Shown piece after piece: positions 23,820-31,596 of a stretch of DNA of 64,000 bases. The translations under genes were made by a program, and so were the position numbers. Each line of letters begins with the position of its first letter. Positions within the stretch are counted from its first letter, which is position 1. Origin of the DNA: GCA-003244245 sp050699595 (lineage in GTDB: Bacteria; Actinomycetota; Actinomycetes; Mycobacteriales; Pseudonocardiaceae); contig JBOHFI010000028.1 in the NCBI GenBank assembly GCA_050699595.1, forward strand, positions 4,878 to 68,877, read 5' to 3'. Under the pieces are notes generated by a model, which had not been told where the DNA came from, ran no database searches, and was given only the letters and a program-made list of their open reading frames with translations.

Positions 23820-24194
23820 ATGATTGTTCGCAGCCTGTCGACGGTGAAGACTGTCGAGTGGGGTAATGGTCTGAGCCGCCGCTTCCTCCTGGAGGCCGAC
23901 GGACTCGGGTACACGGTGACCGATACGATCGTCCGGGCGGGCACCAGCTCCTGGATTGAGTATAACAGGCATCTCGAGGCGTGTTACTGCATCGGCGGCC
24001 GGGGTGAGGTGATCGATGCCGGCGGTGAGAGGTACGTCATCGAGCCGGGCACGTTGTATGCCCTCGACAAGCATGAGCCCCACAATCTCGTCGCCTCGGC
24101 CGAAGAGGATCTGAGGCTCGTGTGCGTGTTCTCCCCGGCGCTGATCGGAGAAGAGCGCCACAGCCTGGACCCGGCGCAGTTCTCCCATTACTGA
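23820..24194 (+). CDS. EctC-like cyclodehydratase (cupin)
   Basis: A 124-residue cupin matching ectoine synthase along its length: MIVRSLSTV start, the ligand segment NRHLEACYCIGGRGEV, IEPGTLYALDKHEPHNL, and LRLVCVFSPAL near the end. The iron-site Glu (LEACYC), Tyr (LYAL) and His (EPHN) of EctC are all present. EctC closes N-acetyl-diaminobutyrate into the cyclic amidine ectoine. However ectA, ectB and ectD are absent and the next gene is a dehydrogenase of a carrier-protein pathway, so this copy probably cyclises a different amide in a secondary metabolite. Ribosome site GTGGGGAA precedes ATG 23820. Confidence 0.85.
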   Translation: MIVRSLSTVKTVEWGNGLSRRFLLEADGLGYTVTDTIVRAGTSSWIEYNRHLEACYCIGGRGEVIDAGGERYVIEPGTLYALDKHEPHNLVASAEEDLRLVCVFSPALIGEERHSLDPAQFSHY

Positions 24195-24245
24195 TGCGGT
24201 CATCTCTCACCGATGCCGGCATCGCGTCCAGTCAGGAGTACGGCA

Positions 24246-25385
24246 GTGATCAAATGGAGCGACGAGCAGCAGGCGTTGCGGAAATCCTTCAGCCAGTGGC
24301 ACGAGGCGTTCAGCGCCGGGCACATCGAGGACGACCGGGACAGTGTGTTCTCCCGTGCGAGATGGGACCTGGTCCGCGAGTCGGGCCTGCTGTGCCTGCC
24401 GTTCGAGCAGCGGTGGGGCGGTCGTGGCCAGGACTTGCTCACCACGATGTACGTGCTGGAGGACCTGGGATACGGCTGCCGCGACAGCGGGCTGAACTTC
24501 TCAGTGTCGACGCATATCGTGAGTGCCGGCATCCCCGTGCAGCGATTCGGCTCAGACGACCTCAAACAGCGGTACATGGCCCGGATCTGTGATGGAGCGT
24601 CGATCGGCGCGCACGCCATCACCGAGCCCGAGGCCGGTTCGGACGCCATGAGCTTGTCCACCACGGCCACGGCCGAGGGCGACTCGTTCATTCTCGATGG
24701 CAGGAAGGCGTTCATCAGCAACGGCCCGGTCGCGGACCTGTTCGTCGTCTACGCACGGACAGGCACCGGCCATGATTTCCAGGGGATCACCGCGTTCATC
24801 GTGGAACGCGGTACCCCGGGCTTCACCATCGGGCAGTCGGTCGAGAAGATGGGCTTGCGGACCTCCCCGTTCTGTGAGTTGACATTCGAGGGCTGCCGGG
24901 TGCCGGCAGCGAACGTCCTCGGCCGGCCCGGGTCTGGTTTCTTCATCCTCGAGTACGTTCTGGCCTGGGAGATCCTCTGCTTGTTCATCATGGCGGTGGG
25001 GGAGATGCGCCATCGTCTGGGGCGCTGCCTTGACTACGCCAAGAATCGAAAGCAGTTCGGTGCGCCCATCGGCTCGTTCCAATCCGTCGCCGACAAGATC
25101 ATCGATGCCAAGATCGGGGTCGAGACGTCCCGCAAGTGGCTTTATGACACCGCTGAGAAGCACACGAATCGGGAGAACGTGACGATGGACATCGCCATCG
25201 CCAAGCTGGTGACCAGCGAGGCCAACGTCGCCTCCGCGATGGCCGCGGTGCAGCTCTTCGGCGGCCGGGGGTACCTGACCGAGTACGGCCTGGAGAAGGA
25301 TCTCCGCAACGCCATCGCGGGGACCATCTACTCCGGCACCTCGGAGATGCAGCGGCGCCGGATCGCCACGCTGCTGGGTCTTTAG
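24246..25385 (+). CDS. Acyl-CoA-dehydrogenase-like flavoenzyme, probably carrier-protein-dependent
   Basis: A 379-residue ACAD-fold protein (GTG 24246 after AGGAG). It has AHAITEPEAGSDAMSLSTTA at the FAD/substrate site, KAFISNGPVADLFVVYART, and the C-terminal QLFGGRGYLTEYGLEKDLRN and GTIYSGTSEMQRR. The usual catalytic Glu of medium-chain enzymes (IYEGT) is Ser here. A Glu at residue 242 (LAWEILCLF) falls where isovaleryl-CoA dehydrogenase and prolyl-carrier-protein oxidases keep their base. With an adenylating ligase and a carrier protein across the stop codons, it likely oxidises an aminoacyl thioester. Its TAG overlaps the convergent TrpA-like stop. Confidence 0.88.
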   Translation: MIKWSDEQQALRKSFSQWHEAFSAGHIEDDRDSVFSRARWDLVRESGLLCLPFEQRWGGRGQDLLTTMYVLEDLGYGCRDSGLNFSVSTHIVSAGIPVQRFGSDDLKQRYMARICDGASIGAHAITEPEAGSDAMSLSTTATAEGDSFILDGRKAFISNGPVADLFVVYARTGTGHDFQGITAFIVERGTPGFTIGQSVEKMGLRTSPFCELTFEGCRVPAANVLGRPGSGFFILEYVLAWEILCLFIMAVGEMRHRLGRCLDYAKNRKQFGAPIGSFQSVADKIIDAKIGVETSRKWLYDTAEKHTNRENVTMDIAIAKLVTSEANVASAMAAVQLFGGRGYLTEYGLEKDLRNAIAGTIYSGTSEMQRRRIATLLGL

Positions 25386-26176
25386 GGCCCAGGCCGGTCG
25401 AGGTCGGCCAGCAGAACGCGGACGTCCTGGAGCAGGTCACGGTGCTCCAGGACGGCGCGCTCGATGTGGGCGACCCAGGTGCTGCCCACGATCGCCGCGT
25501 CCGCTCCGACGTCGCGCAGCGCCGCGAGGTGGCTCCGGTCCCGGACCCCGAAGCCGACCGCGATCGGGATCTCCGTGCGCCGGCGCAGGGCGGTGATGAC
25601 CGGCGCCAGCGCGCCGTAGTCGGCCGGGCCGGCTCCGGTCTTCCCATAGTGCGCCGCCAGGTAGAGATAGGCGGATCCGTGGCGCCCCGCTTCGTCCAGC
25701 ACCGCATCCGCCGAGGTGGCGTAGCACGTGCTCACGATGGGTTGACCGAGCAGATGAGCGGTCTCGTAGTACCCCTGGCGCAGCCTCGGGGGCAGGCCGT
25801 GCAGCAGCAGGGCGTCCGCGCCCGCCGACTGCACTCGACCCACGAACTCCCGAGGTGGCAGTGCCCGCGCGGTGTGGCTCCAGTCCGCCAGCAGCGCGAT
25901 CTTGAGATGTGACAGCCGTGGACGGACGCTTGCCACGAAGGCGAGCGTGGCGTCCAGGTCGATGCCGCCCTCCAGCGCCCGGCGAGCGGAGCGCCGGATG
26001 ACCGGCCCGTCGCTCACCGAGTCGGGGAAGGGGACGGCGAGCTCCAGGCAGTCCACCCGGCAGGCGTCCAGCTGGAGGACGAGATCCTCCAGCTGGTCCA
26101 GCGGCGGGTCACCGGCGTTGAGGAACACCGCGAGCCCGATGTCTCCCGGGTGCCGGTCGGCGAAGAACGCGGACAT
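25382..26176 (-). CDS. Tryptophan synthase alpha-like lyase without a TrpB partner
   Basis: A 264-residue TIM barrel. It keeps the two catalytic acids of TrpA in CLELAVPFPDSVSDGPVIRR (Glu of LEL, Asp of SDGP) and the phosphate sites IAVGFGVRDRSHL and AAIVGSTWV. The loop that in TrpA reads SRAGVTG is AAHYGKTGAG here, and the FSDPLADGP loop is FPDSVSDGP. No trpB exists in the window. Stand-alone alpha-type enzymes (as in plant benzoxazinoid synthesis) split indole-glycerol-phosphate to free indole plus glyceraldehyde phosphate, so retro-aldol release of a free product is plausible. Last gene of the operon; start ATG 26176 or GTG 26179 overlaps the TrpD-like stop. Confidence 0.82.
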   Translation of the reverse strand: MSAFFADRHPGDIGLAVFLNAGDPPLDQLEDLVLQLDACRVDCLELAVPFPDSVSDGPVIRRSARRALEGGIDLDATLAFVASVRPRLSHLKIALLADWSHTARALPPREFVGRVQSAGADALLLHGLPPRLRQGYYETAHLLGQPIVSTCYATSADAVLDEAGRHGSAYLYLAAHYGKTGAGPADYGALAPVITALRRRTEIPIAVGFGVRDRSHLAALRDVGADAAIVGSTWVAHIERAVLEHRDLLQDVRVLLADLDRPGP

Positions 26177-27228
26177 CACCGCCCCACCAGGTGCGGGGTG
26201 CGGTCTTCGTGTCGCCGTATCCGCTCGATCAGGCGCACCGGAAGACCCCGTTCCATCGACTGACGGGCTGATCGCAGGGCTCGCGGCCAGTCATCGGCCA
26301 CCCCGCACGCGATCACGAGCGCCGCGGCGTTGAGGCAGATGCTGTCGATCGCGGCGGGTGCGCCGTCACCGGAGAGCAGCGCGAGGAAATGGCCGGCGAT
26401 GGAGGTGTCCTCGGTCGCGGGGCGCAGATCCTCCAGCGATCCCGCACCGAGCCCGAGCGCCTCCGGCGTCAAGCGGACGTCACGATCGCGGGTGCTGTCA
26501 TAGATGACGTTCTCCTCGAAGCCGAGGAGCTCATCGACGCCGGTGTTGTTCGAACAGACCAACATCCGCCGGCCGGACTCCCGCCCCGCGAGATACCTGA
26601 AGATGGGGAGCAGTGCTGGGTCTGACACGCCGGTGACCTGCGCCGATACCGGCACGTCCGCCAGGAAGGGGCCGAACGAATTGAAGAACCGTCCCAGAGC
26701 GCGCATGTCCCAGGGCAGGATGTTCGTGGCGAGCAGCCTCAGCTCCCTGGGGTAGACGAAGCTCCCGGCACAGGCGATCCCGAAGGACTCCACCATGGCG
26801 TCGGTCTGCGCATAGGAGGTGCTCAGCGGGACGCCGAGCCGGTCCAGCAGGTCGACGGATCCGCAGCGGCTCGTGTACGCGCGCGAGCCGGTCTTGATCA
26901 CCTTGGCGCCGATGGTCGCGGCGACGAAAGCCGCCGCGGTGGACAGGTTGAACGTGCTCGGGCCACCACCTGTGCCCACGATGTTCACGGTTGCCCGCCG
27001 CGGTGGCGCACTGCCGGCGTGGCTGTTCCGAAGCGACGCCAGCAGTGCGCCCACCGAGGCCGCGTCGGGTGTCCGAGTGGACAAAGACGATACCAGCGCC
27101 ACCGCCTCGCCTGGGTGCAGCACGCGGTCGCGCAGGCGGTCCCAGAAGGACCGCCACATGGCCTCGGTGAGGGGATAGTCCCGGGTGACGAGCGCGACGA
27201 GAACGTCGCGCTCAGCGCTAGGTCGCAT
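26176..27228 (-). CDS. Anthranilate phosphoribosyltransferase-like enzyme with altered acceptor site
   Basis: A 350-residue TrpD-fold protein (start ATG 27228, overlapping the carrier protein stop). The PRPP loop VGTGGGPSTFNLSTAAAFVA is recognisable but has GGGPST instead of GGDGxxT. The canonical KHGNR acceptor motif is KTGSR and the SSxxGSAD motif is TSRCGSVD. The HPAM-containing block is replaced by YPRELRLLATNILPWDMRAL. His and Asn that contact anthranilate are therefore gone, while the PRPP half is kept. It probably transfers phosphoribose from PRPP to an amine other than anthranilate. Trp-pathway trpE/trpG are not nearby. Confidence 0.82.
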   Translation of the reverse strand: MRPSAERDVLVALVTRDYPLTEAMWRSFWDRLRDRVLHPGEAVALVSSLSTRTPDAASVGALLASLRNSHAGSAPPRRATVNIVGTGGGPSTFNLSTAAAFVAATIGAKVIKTGSRAYTSRCGSVDLLDRLGVPLSTSYAQTDAMVESFGIACAGSFVYPRELRLLATNILPWDMRALGRFFNSFGPFLADVPVSAQVTGVSDPALLPIFRYLAGRESGRRMLVCSNNTGVDELLGFEENVIYDSTRDRDVRLTPEALGLGAGSLEDLRPATEDTSIAGHFLALLSGDGAPAAIDSICLNAAALVIACGVADDWPRALRSARQSMERGLPVRLIERIRRHEDRTPHLVGR

Positions 27229-27481
27229 CGGCTTGGCGGCGCATGTGCTCGATGAAGTCACGGATCGCCGTCACCGAGCGGAAGGTTTCCGGGACGATCT
27301 CCGCGTCGTCCAGGGGGATCTCGAACGTGTCCTCCAGCCACACGATCACTCGCAGTACCCCGAGGCTGTCGATGACACCACCGGCGAGGAGGTCGTAGTC
27401 CTCCTCCAGCTCCTCGACGGGGACGTCGGGCATGAACTCCTTGACGATGAACTCCTTGATGGTGCGGGTCTGGTCGCTCAT
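27218..27481 (-). CDS. Acyl/peptidyl carrier protein
   Basis: An 87-residue acidic four-helix protein. The phosphopantetheine attachment motif is GGVIDSLGVLRVIVWLE with Ser at residue 39. The surrounding helix pattern (EFIVKEFMPDVPVEELEEDY, then FRSVTAIRDFIEHMRR) is standard. ATG 27481 overlaps the ligase stop by 4 nt, so ligase and carrier are made in step; the ligase presumably loads this protein. A phosphopantetheinyl transferase must come from elsewhere in the genome. Confidence 0.92.
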   Translation of the reverse strand: MSDQTRTIKEFIVKEFMPDVPVEELEEDYDLLAGGVIDSLGVLRVIVWLEDTFEIPLDDAEIVPETFRSVTAIRDFIEHMRRQADAT

Positions 27482-28995
27482 GTGCTTTTCTCCTCTTGGC
27501 TGAACACGCTGCGCTGCCGGTCGATCTTTCCGGTCGACGTTTTCGGCAACGGCGTGGTGACGATGCGTATCGTTGAGGGGATGGCCGCCCGGTCCAGGCC
27601 GCGAGCGCAGTGCCGGCGCAGCGTCAGGCTGTTCAGCCGGCTGGTCGCCTCCCGCCGGACCACCGCGTGCAGCCGGTTTCCGGCCACCTCGTCGGGGACC
27701 GCGACGACCGCGACCTCCACCACCTGATCGTGGCCGAGGATGACCTGCTCGACTACTTGCGTGCTGATCCGCACGCCGCGGACCTTCACGAAGCTGTCGG
27801 TCCGGCCTTCCAGGGTGATCGTGCCGTCGTCGTGGCGCCGCACGGTGTCGCCGGTGCGGAAGTACGTCCGCCGGCCGGCGTCACCGGGGTATGAGACGAA
27901 CTTGCCGTCGTTGAGCGCCGCGCAGAGATATCCCGAGGTCTGGAACGGGGTCGCGACCCACAGCTCGCCGGTCCCCGGCCCCTCGAGGGCCTGGCCCGCG
28001 TCGTCGACGACGAGCGCGCTGACCCCCTCGATCGGCCGGCCGATCGGGAGGTGGGGCTGGGTGGCGGCGTGCGATATGTCGATCTCATGGATGAAGCTGT
28101 CGTTGGTCTCGGTCGAGCCGTAGATGTTGGAGAAGCGCGCGTGCGGGAACAGCGCGGGGAGTGCGGCGAGCGTGCGCTGGGGGGTACTGTCGCCGGTGAC
28201 GATCACGTCGCGGGTGCTGGTGACGCGGTGGCCGCTGTCCTGGGTCGCGTCGATCAGCAGGCGGTACAGCATCGGGACCGCTTGGATGACCTGCGGCTGC
28301 GCGGTCGTGATCAGGTCCACCAGGTAATGGGCGTTGGTCGCTCGGTCCTGGTCGACCAGCGCGACGCATCCCCCGTGTGCCAGCGTGGTCCAGATGTCCA
28401 GCAGGCACAGGTCGAAGTTGAGCGGCGCGTAGTTGAGGACCGTGGTGTCGCCGGTGATGCCGAAGTGGGCACCGGCCCAGTCGGTGAAGCGGTCGATCGC
28501 CGGCAGCGCCAGCGGCACGATCTTCGGTACTCCGGTCGAACCGGAGGTGGTCAGCATCAACGCGGCTTCCCCGGCCGTGAGGGGCCGCGAGCGGTCTTCG
28601 GTGGGTGCCTCGCCCACGGCCTCGCAGCTCAGGCTGCCGGGATTCGTGCCTGGGGAGAGCATGTGCCCGCAGCCGGCTTGGGTGAACAACCGCTGGAGCG
28701 TGTCGCCGCCGAGGCTGGTTGAGGGCAGCAGGATCGAACGCCGGTCCAGCAGGCACGCCAAGATCAGCGAGATGGCGTGCGGCGACTTCTTGGCGAGGAT
28801 GCCGAGGGGACCCCGCCGGGGAACAGCGAGCCGTTCAAGGTGCGCCTGGGTGTCACGCGCCATCTCCTGGAGATCGCCGTAGCTGATCCGCTCGCCGTGC
28901 CAGAGCAGCGCCGGCGCGCTCGGCCGGCGTCGCGCCTGCTCGATGATGCGCTCCGGAAGTGCGGCGACCGCGATGCTCATGGTCCTGGCGTTCAT
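27478..28995 (-). CDS. Acyl/aminoacyl adenylating ligase (stand-alone A domain)
   Basis: A 505-residue ANL-superfamily enzyme. Motifs in order: A3 ALMLTTSGSTGVPKIVPLAL, A4-A5 region YAPLNFDLCLLDIWTTLAHG and FSNIYGSTETNDSF, A7 YFRTGDTVRRHDDGTITLEG, A8 RTDSFVKVRGVRISTQVVEQ, and the A10 lysine in PLPKTSTGKIDRQR. It activates a carboxylic acid as the adenylate and should transfer it to the carrier protein next door. The ligase/carrier/ACAD trio is the arrangement known from prolyl-to-pyrrole pathways, though the true substrate cannot be read by eye. Start ATG 28995 overlaps the TrpC-like stop. Confidence 0.9.
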   Translation of the reverse strand: MNARTMSIAVAALPERIIEQARRRPSAPALLWHGERISYGDLQEMARDTQAHLERLAVPRRGPLGILAKKSPHAISLILACLLDRRSILLPSTSLGGDTLQRLFTQAGCGHMLSPGTNPGSLSCEAVGEAPTEDRSRPLTAGEAALMLTTSGSTGVPKIVPLALPAIDRFTDWAGAHFGITGDTTVLNYAPLNFDLCLLDIWTTLAHGGCVALVDQDRATNAHYLVDLITTAQPQVIQAVPMLYRLLIDATQDSGHRVTSTRDVIVTGDSTPQRTLAALPALFPHARFSNIYGSTETNDSFIHEIDISHAATQPHLPIGRPIEGVSALVVDDAGQALEGPGTGELWVATPFQTSGYLCAALNDGKFVSYPGDAGRRTYFRTGDTVRRHDDGTITLEGRTDSFVKVRGVRISTQVVEQVILGHDQVVEVAVVAVPDEVAGNRLHAVVRREATSRLNSLTLRRHCARGLDRAAIPSTIRIVTTPLPKTSTGKIDRQRSVFSQEEKST

Positions 28996-29699
28996 GCGGC
29001 ACCTGTCATCTCTCGTCGGTGCTGGTCGAACTCACGCGACCAGCTCTGTGCGCTCTGTGCGCGCAGCAGCCCGGTGCCGACCAGCACGCCCTTGAATCCG
29101 GCGTTGATGAGGCGGGCGGCGACGTCCGGTTCGTCGATGCCGCTGGCGCTGACGGGGCACCGGGTCCCGGTCAGCAGCGCGAGCTCCCGCAACGCGAGGC
29201 TCCGGTCGACGTCGGCGTGGCCGCGTTCGCGGTGCTGGATGTCCTTGTTATTGATCGCCACGACGCAGTCCTCGCCGTGGCTCACCGCCTCGAGCTCCGG
29301 CTCGCCGGCCGCTTCCACGAAGGGGGTCAACCCGTGGCGCAACGTCGTCGTGATCAGGCGCTGAAGCACCGATCTCGGGAGGATCCGAGCCGTCAGGAGG
29401 ATCGCTGAGGCGCCCATGTCCTTCGCCTGGACGATCTGGCTCTCCTTCGTGATGAAGTCTTTTTTCAGAATGGGCAGGTCGGTGAGTCGGGCGACATCGT
29501 GCAGCATCGCGTCAGTGCCGCCGAACCAGCGCCCGGTCACCACGGACAGGCACGGCGCCCCGGCACGGTGGTATTCAGACACGATCTCGGATAACGAACG
29601 CCGCCGGAAGAGGTCCTCGCCGTCAGCGCTTCTCTTCTTGATCTCCATGATCACAGGGTGGTGGGATGCGAGTAGTTCCCCGATGAATGTGTCAGACAT
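28992..29699 (-). CDS. Indole-3-glycerol-phosphate synthase-like enzyme
   Basis: A 235-residue TIM barrel of the TrpC type. It retains the key residues: MEIKKRSADG (Glu and Lys of the EYKR motif), PILKKDFITKESQI (general-acid Lys), TPFVEAAGEPEL (Glu), VVAINNKDIQ (Asn) and the Ser of SASGID. The normal SESGI motif lacks its Glu here (SASGI), and the SPSxG loop is SADG, so substrate contacts differ from housekeeping TrpC. It would decarboxylate and close a pyrrole ring on an Amadori product. It overlaps trpF- and ligase-like genes, so it is translated as part of one operon. Confidence 0.85.
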   Translation of the reverse strand: MSDTFIGELLASHHPVIMEIKKRSADGEDLFRRRSLSEIVSEYHRAGAPCLSVVTGRWFGGTDAMLHDVARLTDLPILKKDFITKESQIVQAKDMGASAILLTARILPRSVLQRLITTTLRHGLTPFVEAAGEPELEAVSHGEDCVVAINNKDIQHRERGHADVDRSLALRELALLTGTRCPVSASGIDEPDVAARLINAGFKGVLVGTGLLRAQSAQSWSREFDQHRREMTGAA

Positions 29700-30384
29700 G
29701 ATGGTGGTCGTATTCTGTGTGGGCGGTCCACGCCCGGATGATGGCGTCGATGTTCTCCGGCCGCAGTTCCCCGTCCGGCCCGCGCGCGTTGGTGTCGACG
29801 TCGATGCCGAGCCAGCTGGGGTTGCGGATCACGCGGGCGTACTCGCGCCGATTCTCCGAGCTGATGCCCCCGGCGAGGAGAAACGGCTGGGTGAGCCGCT
29901 CGGCGAGCGAGGAGACGACCCCGCCGTCCAGTGATCGACCGGTGCTTCCGATCCGACCATCGGCGGTCACCACGTCGAAGAGGAATACGTCGACGCCGGC
30001 CTTCTCGTAGGAGCGGATGAGGGGCGCCTCAAGACAGGAGGTCCCTCGGACGTGTAGTGCCTTGATAATGTGTACCTCTTCCGGGATGGCCCGCTTGACC
30101 GCGCGGACCAGGGTGGGTGTCTGGTATCCGTGTAGCTGGACCCAGCTCACGTGAGACTGACGGATGACCTCGTGCAGTGCTTCGGCGTCATCCAAGAATG
30201 TGACGAGGACCGGCTCCAGGCCGTGTGTCGCCCGGGCCGCTGCCGCCAGCCGTCGGAACTCGGTCAGCGGCAGGTCGGCGTGCCCACCCGGCACTGCGTG
30301 CCAGAGGCCGACGAAATCGACCGGGAGTGACCCGAGTAGATCGATCTCGTCTGGCCGGATAATACCACAGATCTTGACGCGCAT
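29692..30384 (-). CDS. Phosphoribosylanthranilate isomerase-like enzyme
   Basis: First gene of the six-gene minus-strand operon. ATG 30384 (MRVKICGIIRPDEIDLLG) has GGGGGAA upstream. TrpF landmarks: the catalytic Cys in KICGI, SWVQLHGYQTPTLVRAVKR, the catalytic Asp in VFLFDVVTADGRIGSTGRSL, and FLLAGGISSENRREY. The usual YPKSPR loop is replaced by GLWHAVPGGHADLPLTEF, and the last phosphate site DVSSGVE is DVDTNARG. It should catalyse an Amadori rearrangement of an N-phosphoribosyl amine. The altered loops again suggest a non-anthranilate substrate. The 226 bp upstream to the divergent SDR gene must hold the operon promoter. Confidence 0.85.
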   Translation of the reverse strand: MRVKICGIIRPDEIDLLGSLPVDFVGLWHAVPGGHADLPLTEFRRLAAAARATHGLEPVLVTFLDDAEALHEVIRQSHVSWVQLHGYQTPTLVRAVKRAIPEEVHIIKALHVRGTSCLEAPLIRSYEKAGVDVFLFDVVTADGRIGSTGRSLDGGVVSSLAERLTQPFLLAGGISSENRREYARVIRNPSWLGIDVDTNARGPDGELRPENIDAIIRAWTAHTEYDHHHV

Positions 30385-30610
30385 GATTTCCGATTCCCCC
30401 TTTCGGCGGTCGGTCACGGTGCCCACGAGTATGAGAGCGGGGTGATGCCGCGTTGATACCCGGATCCTGGGATTTCGCGGTGGTCGTGCGCGATGCGCCT
30501 ATTTCGCGGGCAACCCTGACTAAGACCCGTGCCCGCGCCACAGGGTGGTCCGGAGATTTCAGGGTGCTTCCCGATGACGCCGACCCCACTGCGCGGGCAC
30601 TCTGTTGTTC

Positions 30611-31522
30611 ATGAACCCAGTACTGACTGATCGGGTGCAGATGAGTACCGTGACGACCCAGCCTGCGACGACCCAGCCGGCGCTGGCCGGCTCAGTGGCC
30701 CTGGTGACGGGTGGTGGGCGCGGCATCGGGCGGGTGCTGGCGCTCGCCTTGGCCGACGCCGGCGCGGCGGTGGGCCTGATCGCTCGCTCCACCGAGCAGC
30801 TCGCGGAGTCGGCGCGACTGATCGAGGCGGCGGGCGGTGTCGTCGCCGAGGTCAGCGCGGACCTGGCCGACCCGGACTCCGCCGCGATCGCCGTGGAGAA
30901 GCTGCGCTCCGAGCTCGGCCCCGTCGACCTGCTCGTGAACAACGCCGGGATCAGCGGGCCGGTCGGGCTGGCCTGGGAGGTCCGGGAGGACGACTGGTGG
31001 CGCACCGTCGAGGTCAACCTGCGCAGTGTCACGCTGTGCAGCCGGCTGGTGCTGCCGGAGATGACGGCCCGCCGGCGGGGCCGGATCGTGAACCTGACCA
31101 GCCAGGCCGGCGTGTTCCGCTGGCCGACGATGTCCGCGTACTCGGTGTCCAAGGCGGCCGTCGTTAAGTTCACCGAGAACCTCGGACACGAGACCAGGCG
31201 CTCGGGTGTCAGTGTCTTCAGCGTGAACCCCGGCCTGCTGCGGATCGGGCTCAGCGAGCGGGCGGTGGCCAGAGCCACGGCGGCGGACTCGGCGGAGCAC
31301 CTGATCAACACCTGGATCCGCCGGGAGCTTGCCGCCGGCCGGGGCGCGGAGCCGCACCAGGCCGCTGAGCTGCTGCTCCGCATCGCCACCGGCGAGGTTG
31401 ACCGGCTCAGCGGCCGCCACCTCTCGGTGCACGACGACCTGGACACCCTGCTCGCCCGAACCGAGGACATCCTCCGCGACGACCTCTACCTGCTGGGGCT
31501 GAGCAGCCTGCCGCGTGATTGA
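30611..31522 (+). CDS. Short-chain dehydrogenase/reductase
   Basis: A classical SDR of about 300 residues. NAD(P) motif VALVTGGGRGIGRVLALALA, NNAGISGPVG, catalytic Ser in VNLTSQAGVF, and YSVSKAAVVKFTENL with the YxxxK pair. The C-terminal 50 residues (HQAAELLLRIATGEVDRLSG, LLARTEDILRDD) are longer than usual. The start could be ATG 30611 or ATG 30644 (MSTVTTQPAT); neither has a strong ribosome site. It is divergent from the Trp-like operon and could serve it or be independent. Confidence 0.85.
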   Translation: MNPVLTDRVQMSTVTTQPATTQPALAGSVALVTGGGRGIGRVLALALADAGAAVGLIARSTEQLAESARLIEAAGGVVAEVSADLADPDSAAIAVEKLRSELGPVDLLVNNAGISGPVGLAWEVREDDWWRTVEVNLRSVTLCSRLVLPEMTARRRGRIVNLTSQAGVFRWPTMSAYSVSKAAVVKFTENLGHETRRSGVSVFSVNPGLLRIGLSERAVARATAADSAEHLINTWIRRELAAGRGAEPHQAAELLLRIATGEVDRLSGRHLSVHDDLDTLLARTEDILRDDLYLLGLSSLPRD

Positions 31523-31544
31523 GCTCGGCCGCGCGCCGCGTAAC

Positions 31545-31583
31545 CTTGCCTCACCTCCGCGCGCCGCGAGGAGGTGAGGCAAG
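31545..31583. terminator. 14-bp perfect hairpin between the SDR and XRE genes
   Basis: CTTGCCTCACCTCC (31545-31558) is exactly complementary to GGAGGTGAGGCAAG (31570-31583) around an 11-nt GC loop. It lies 22 bp after the SDR stop and 13 bp before the XRE start codon. It most simply ends SDR transcription. The right arm also contains a Shine-Dalgarno-like GGAGGTGA that the hairpin would hide. Confidence 0.65.
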
Positions 31584-31596
31584 CGGGGGTTTCTTC

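Noticed and set aside
26176..30384. Housekeeping tryptophan biosynthesis operon
   Set aside because: trpB, trpE and trpG are missing, a ligase and carrier protein are inserted, and TrpD/TrpC/TrpF motifs are altered.
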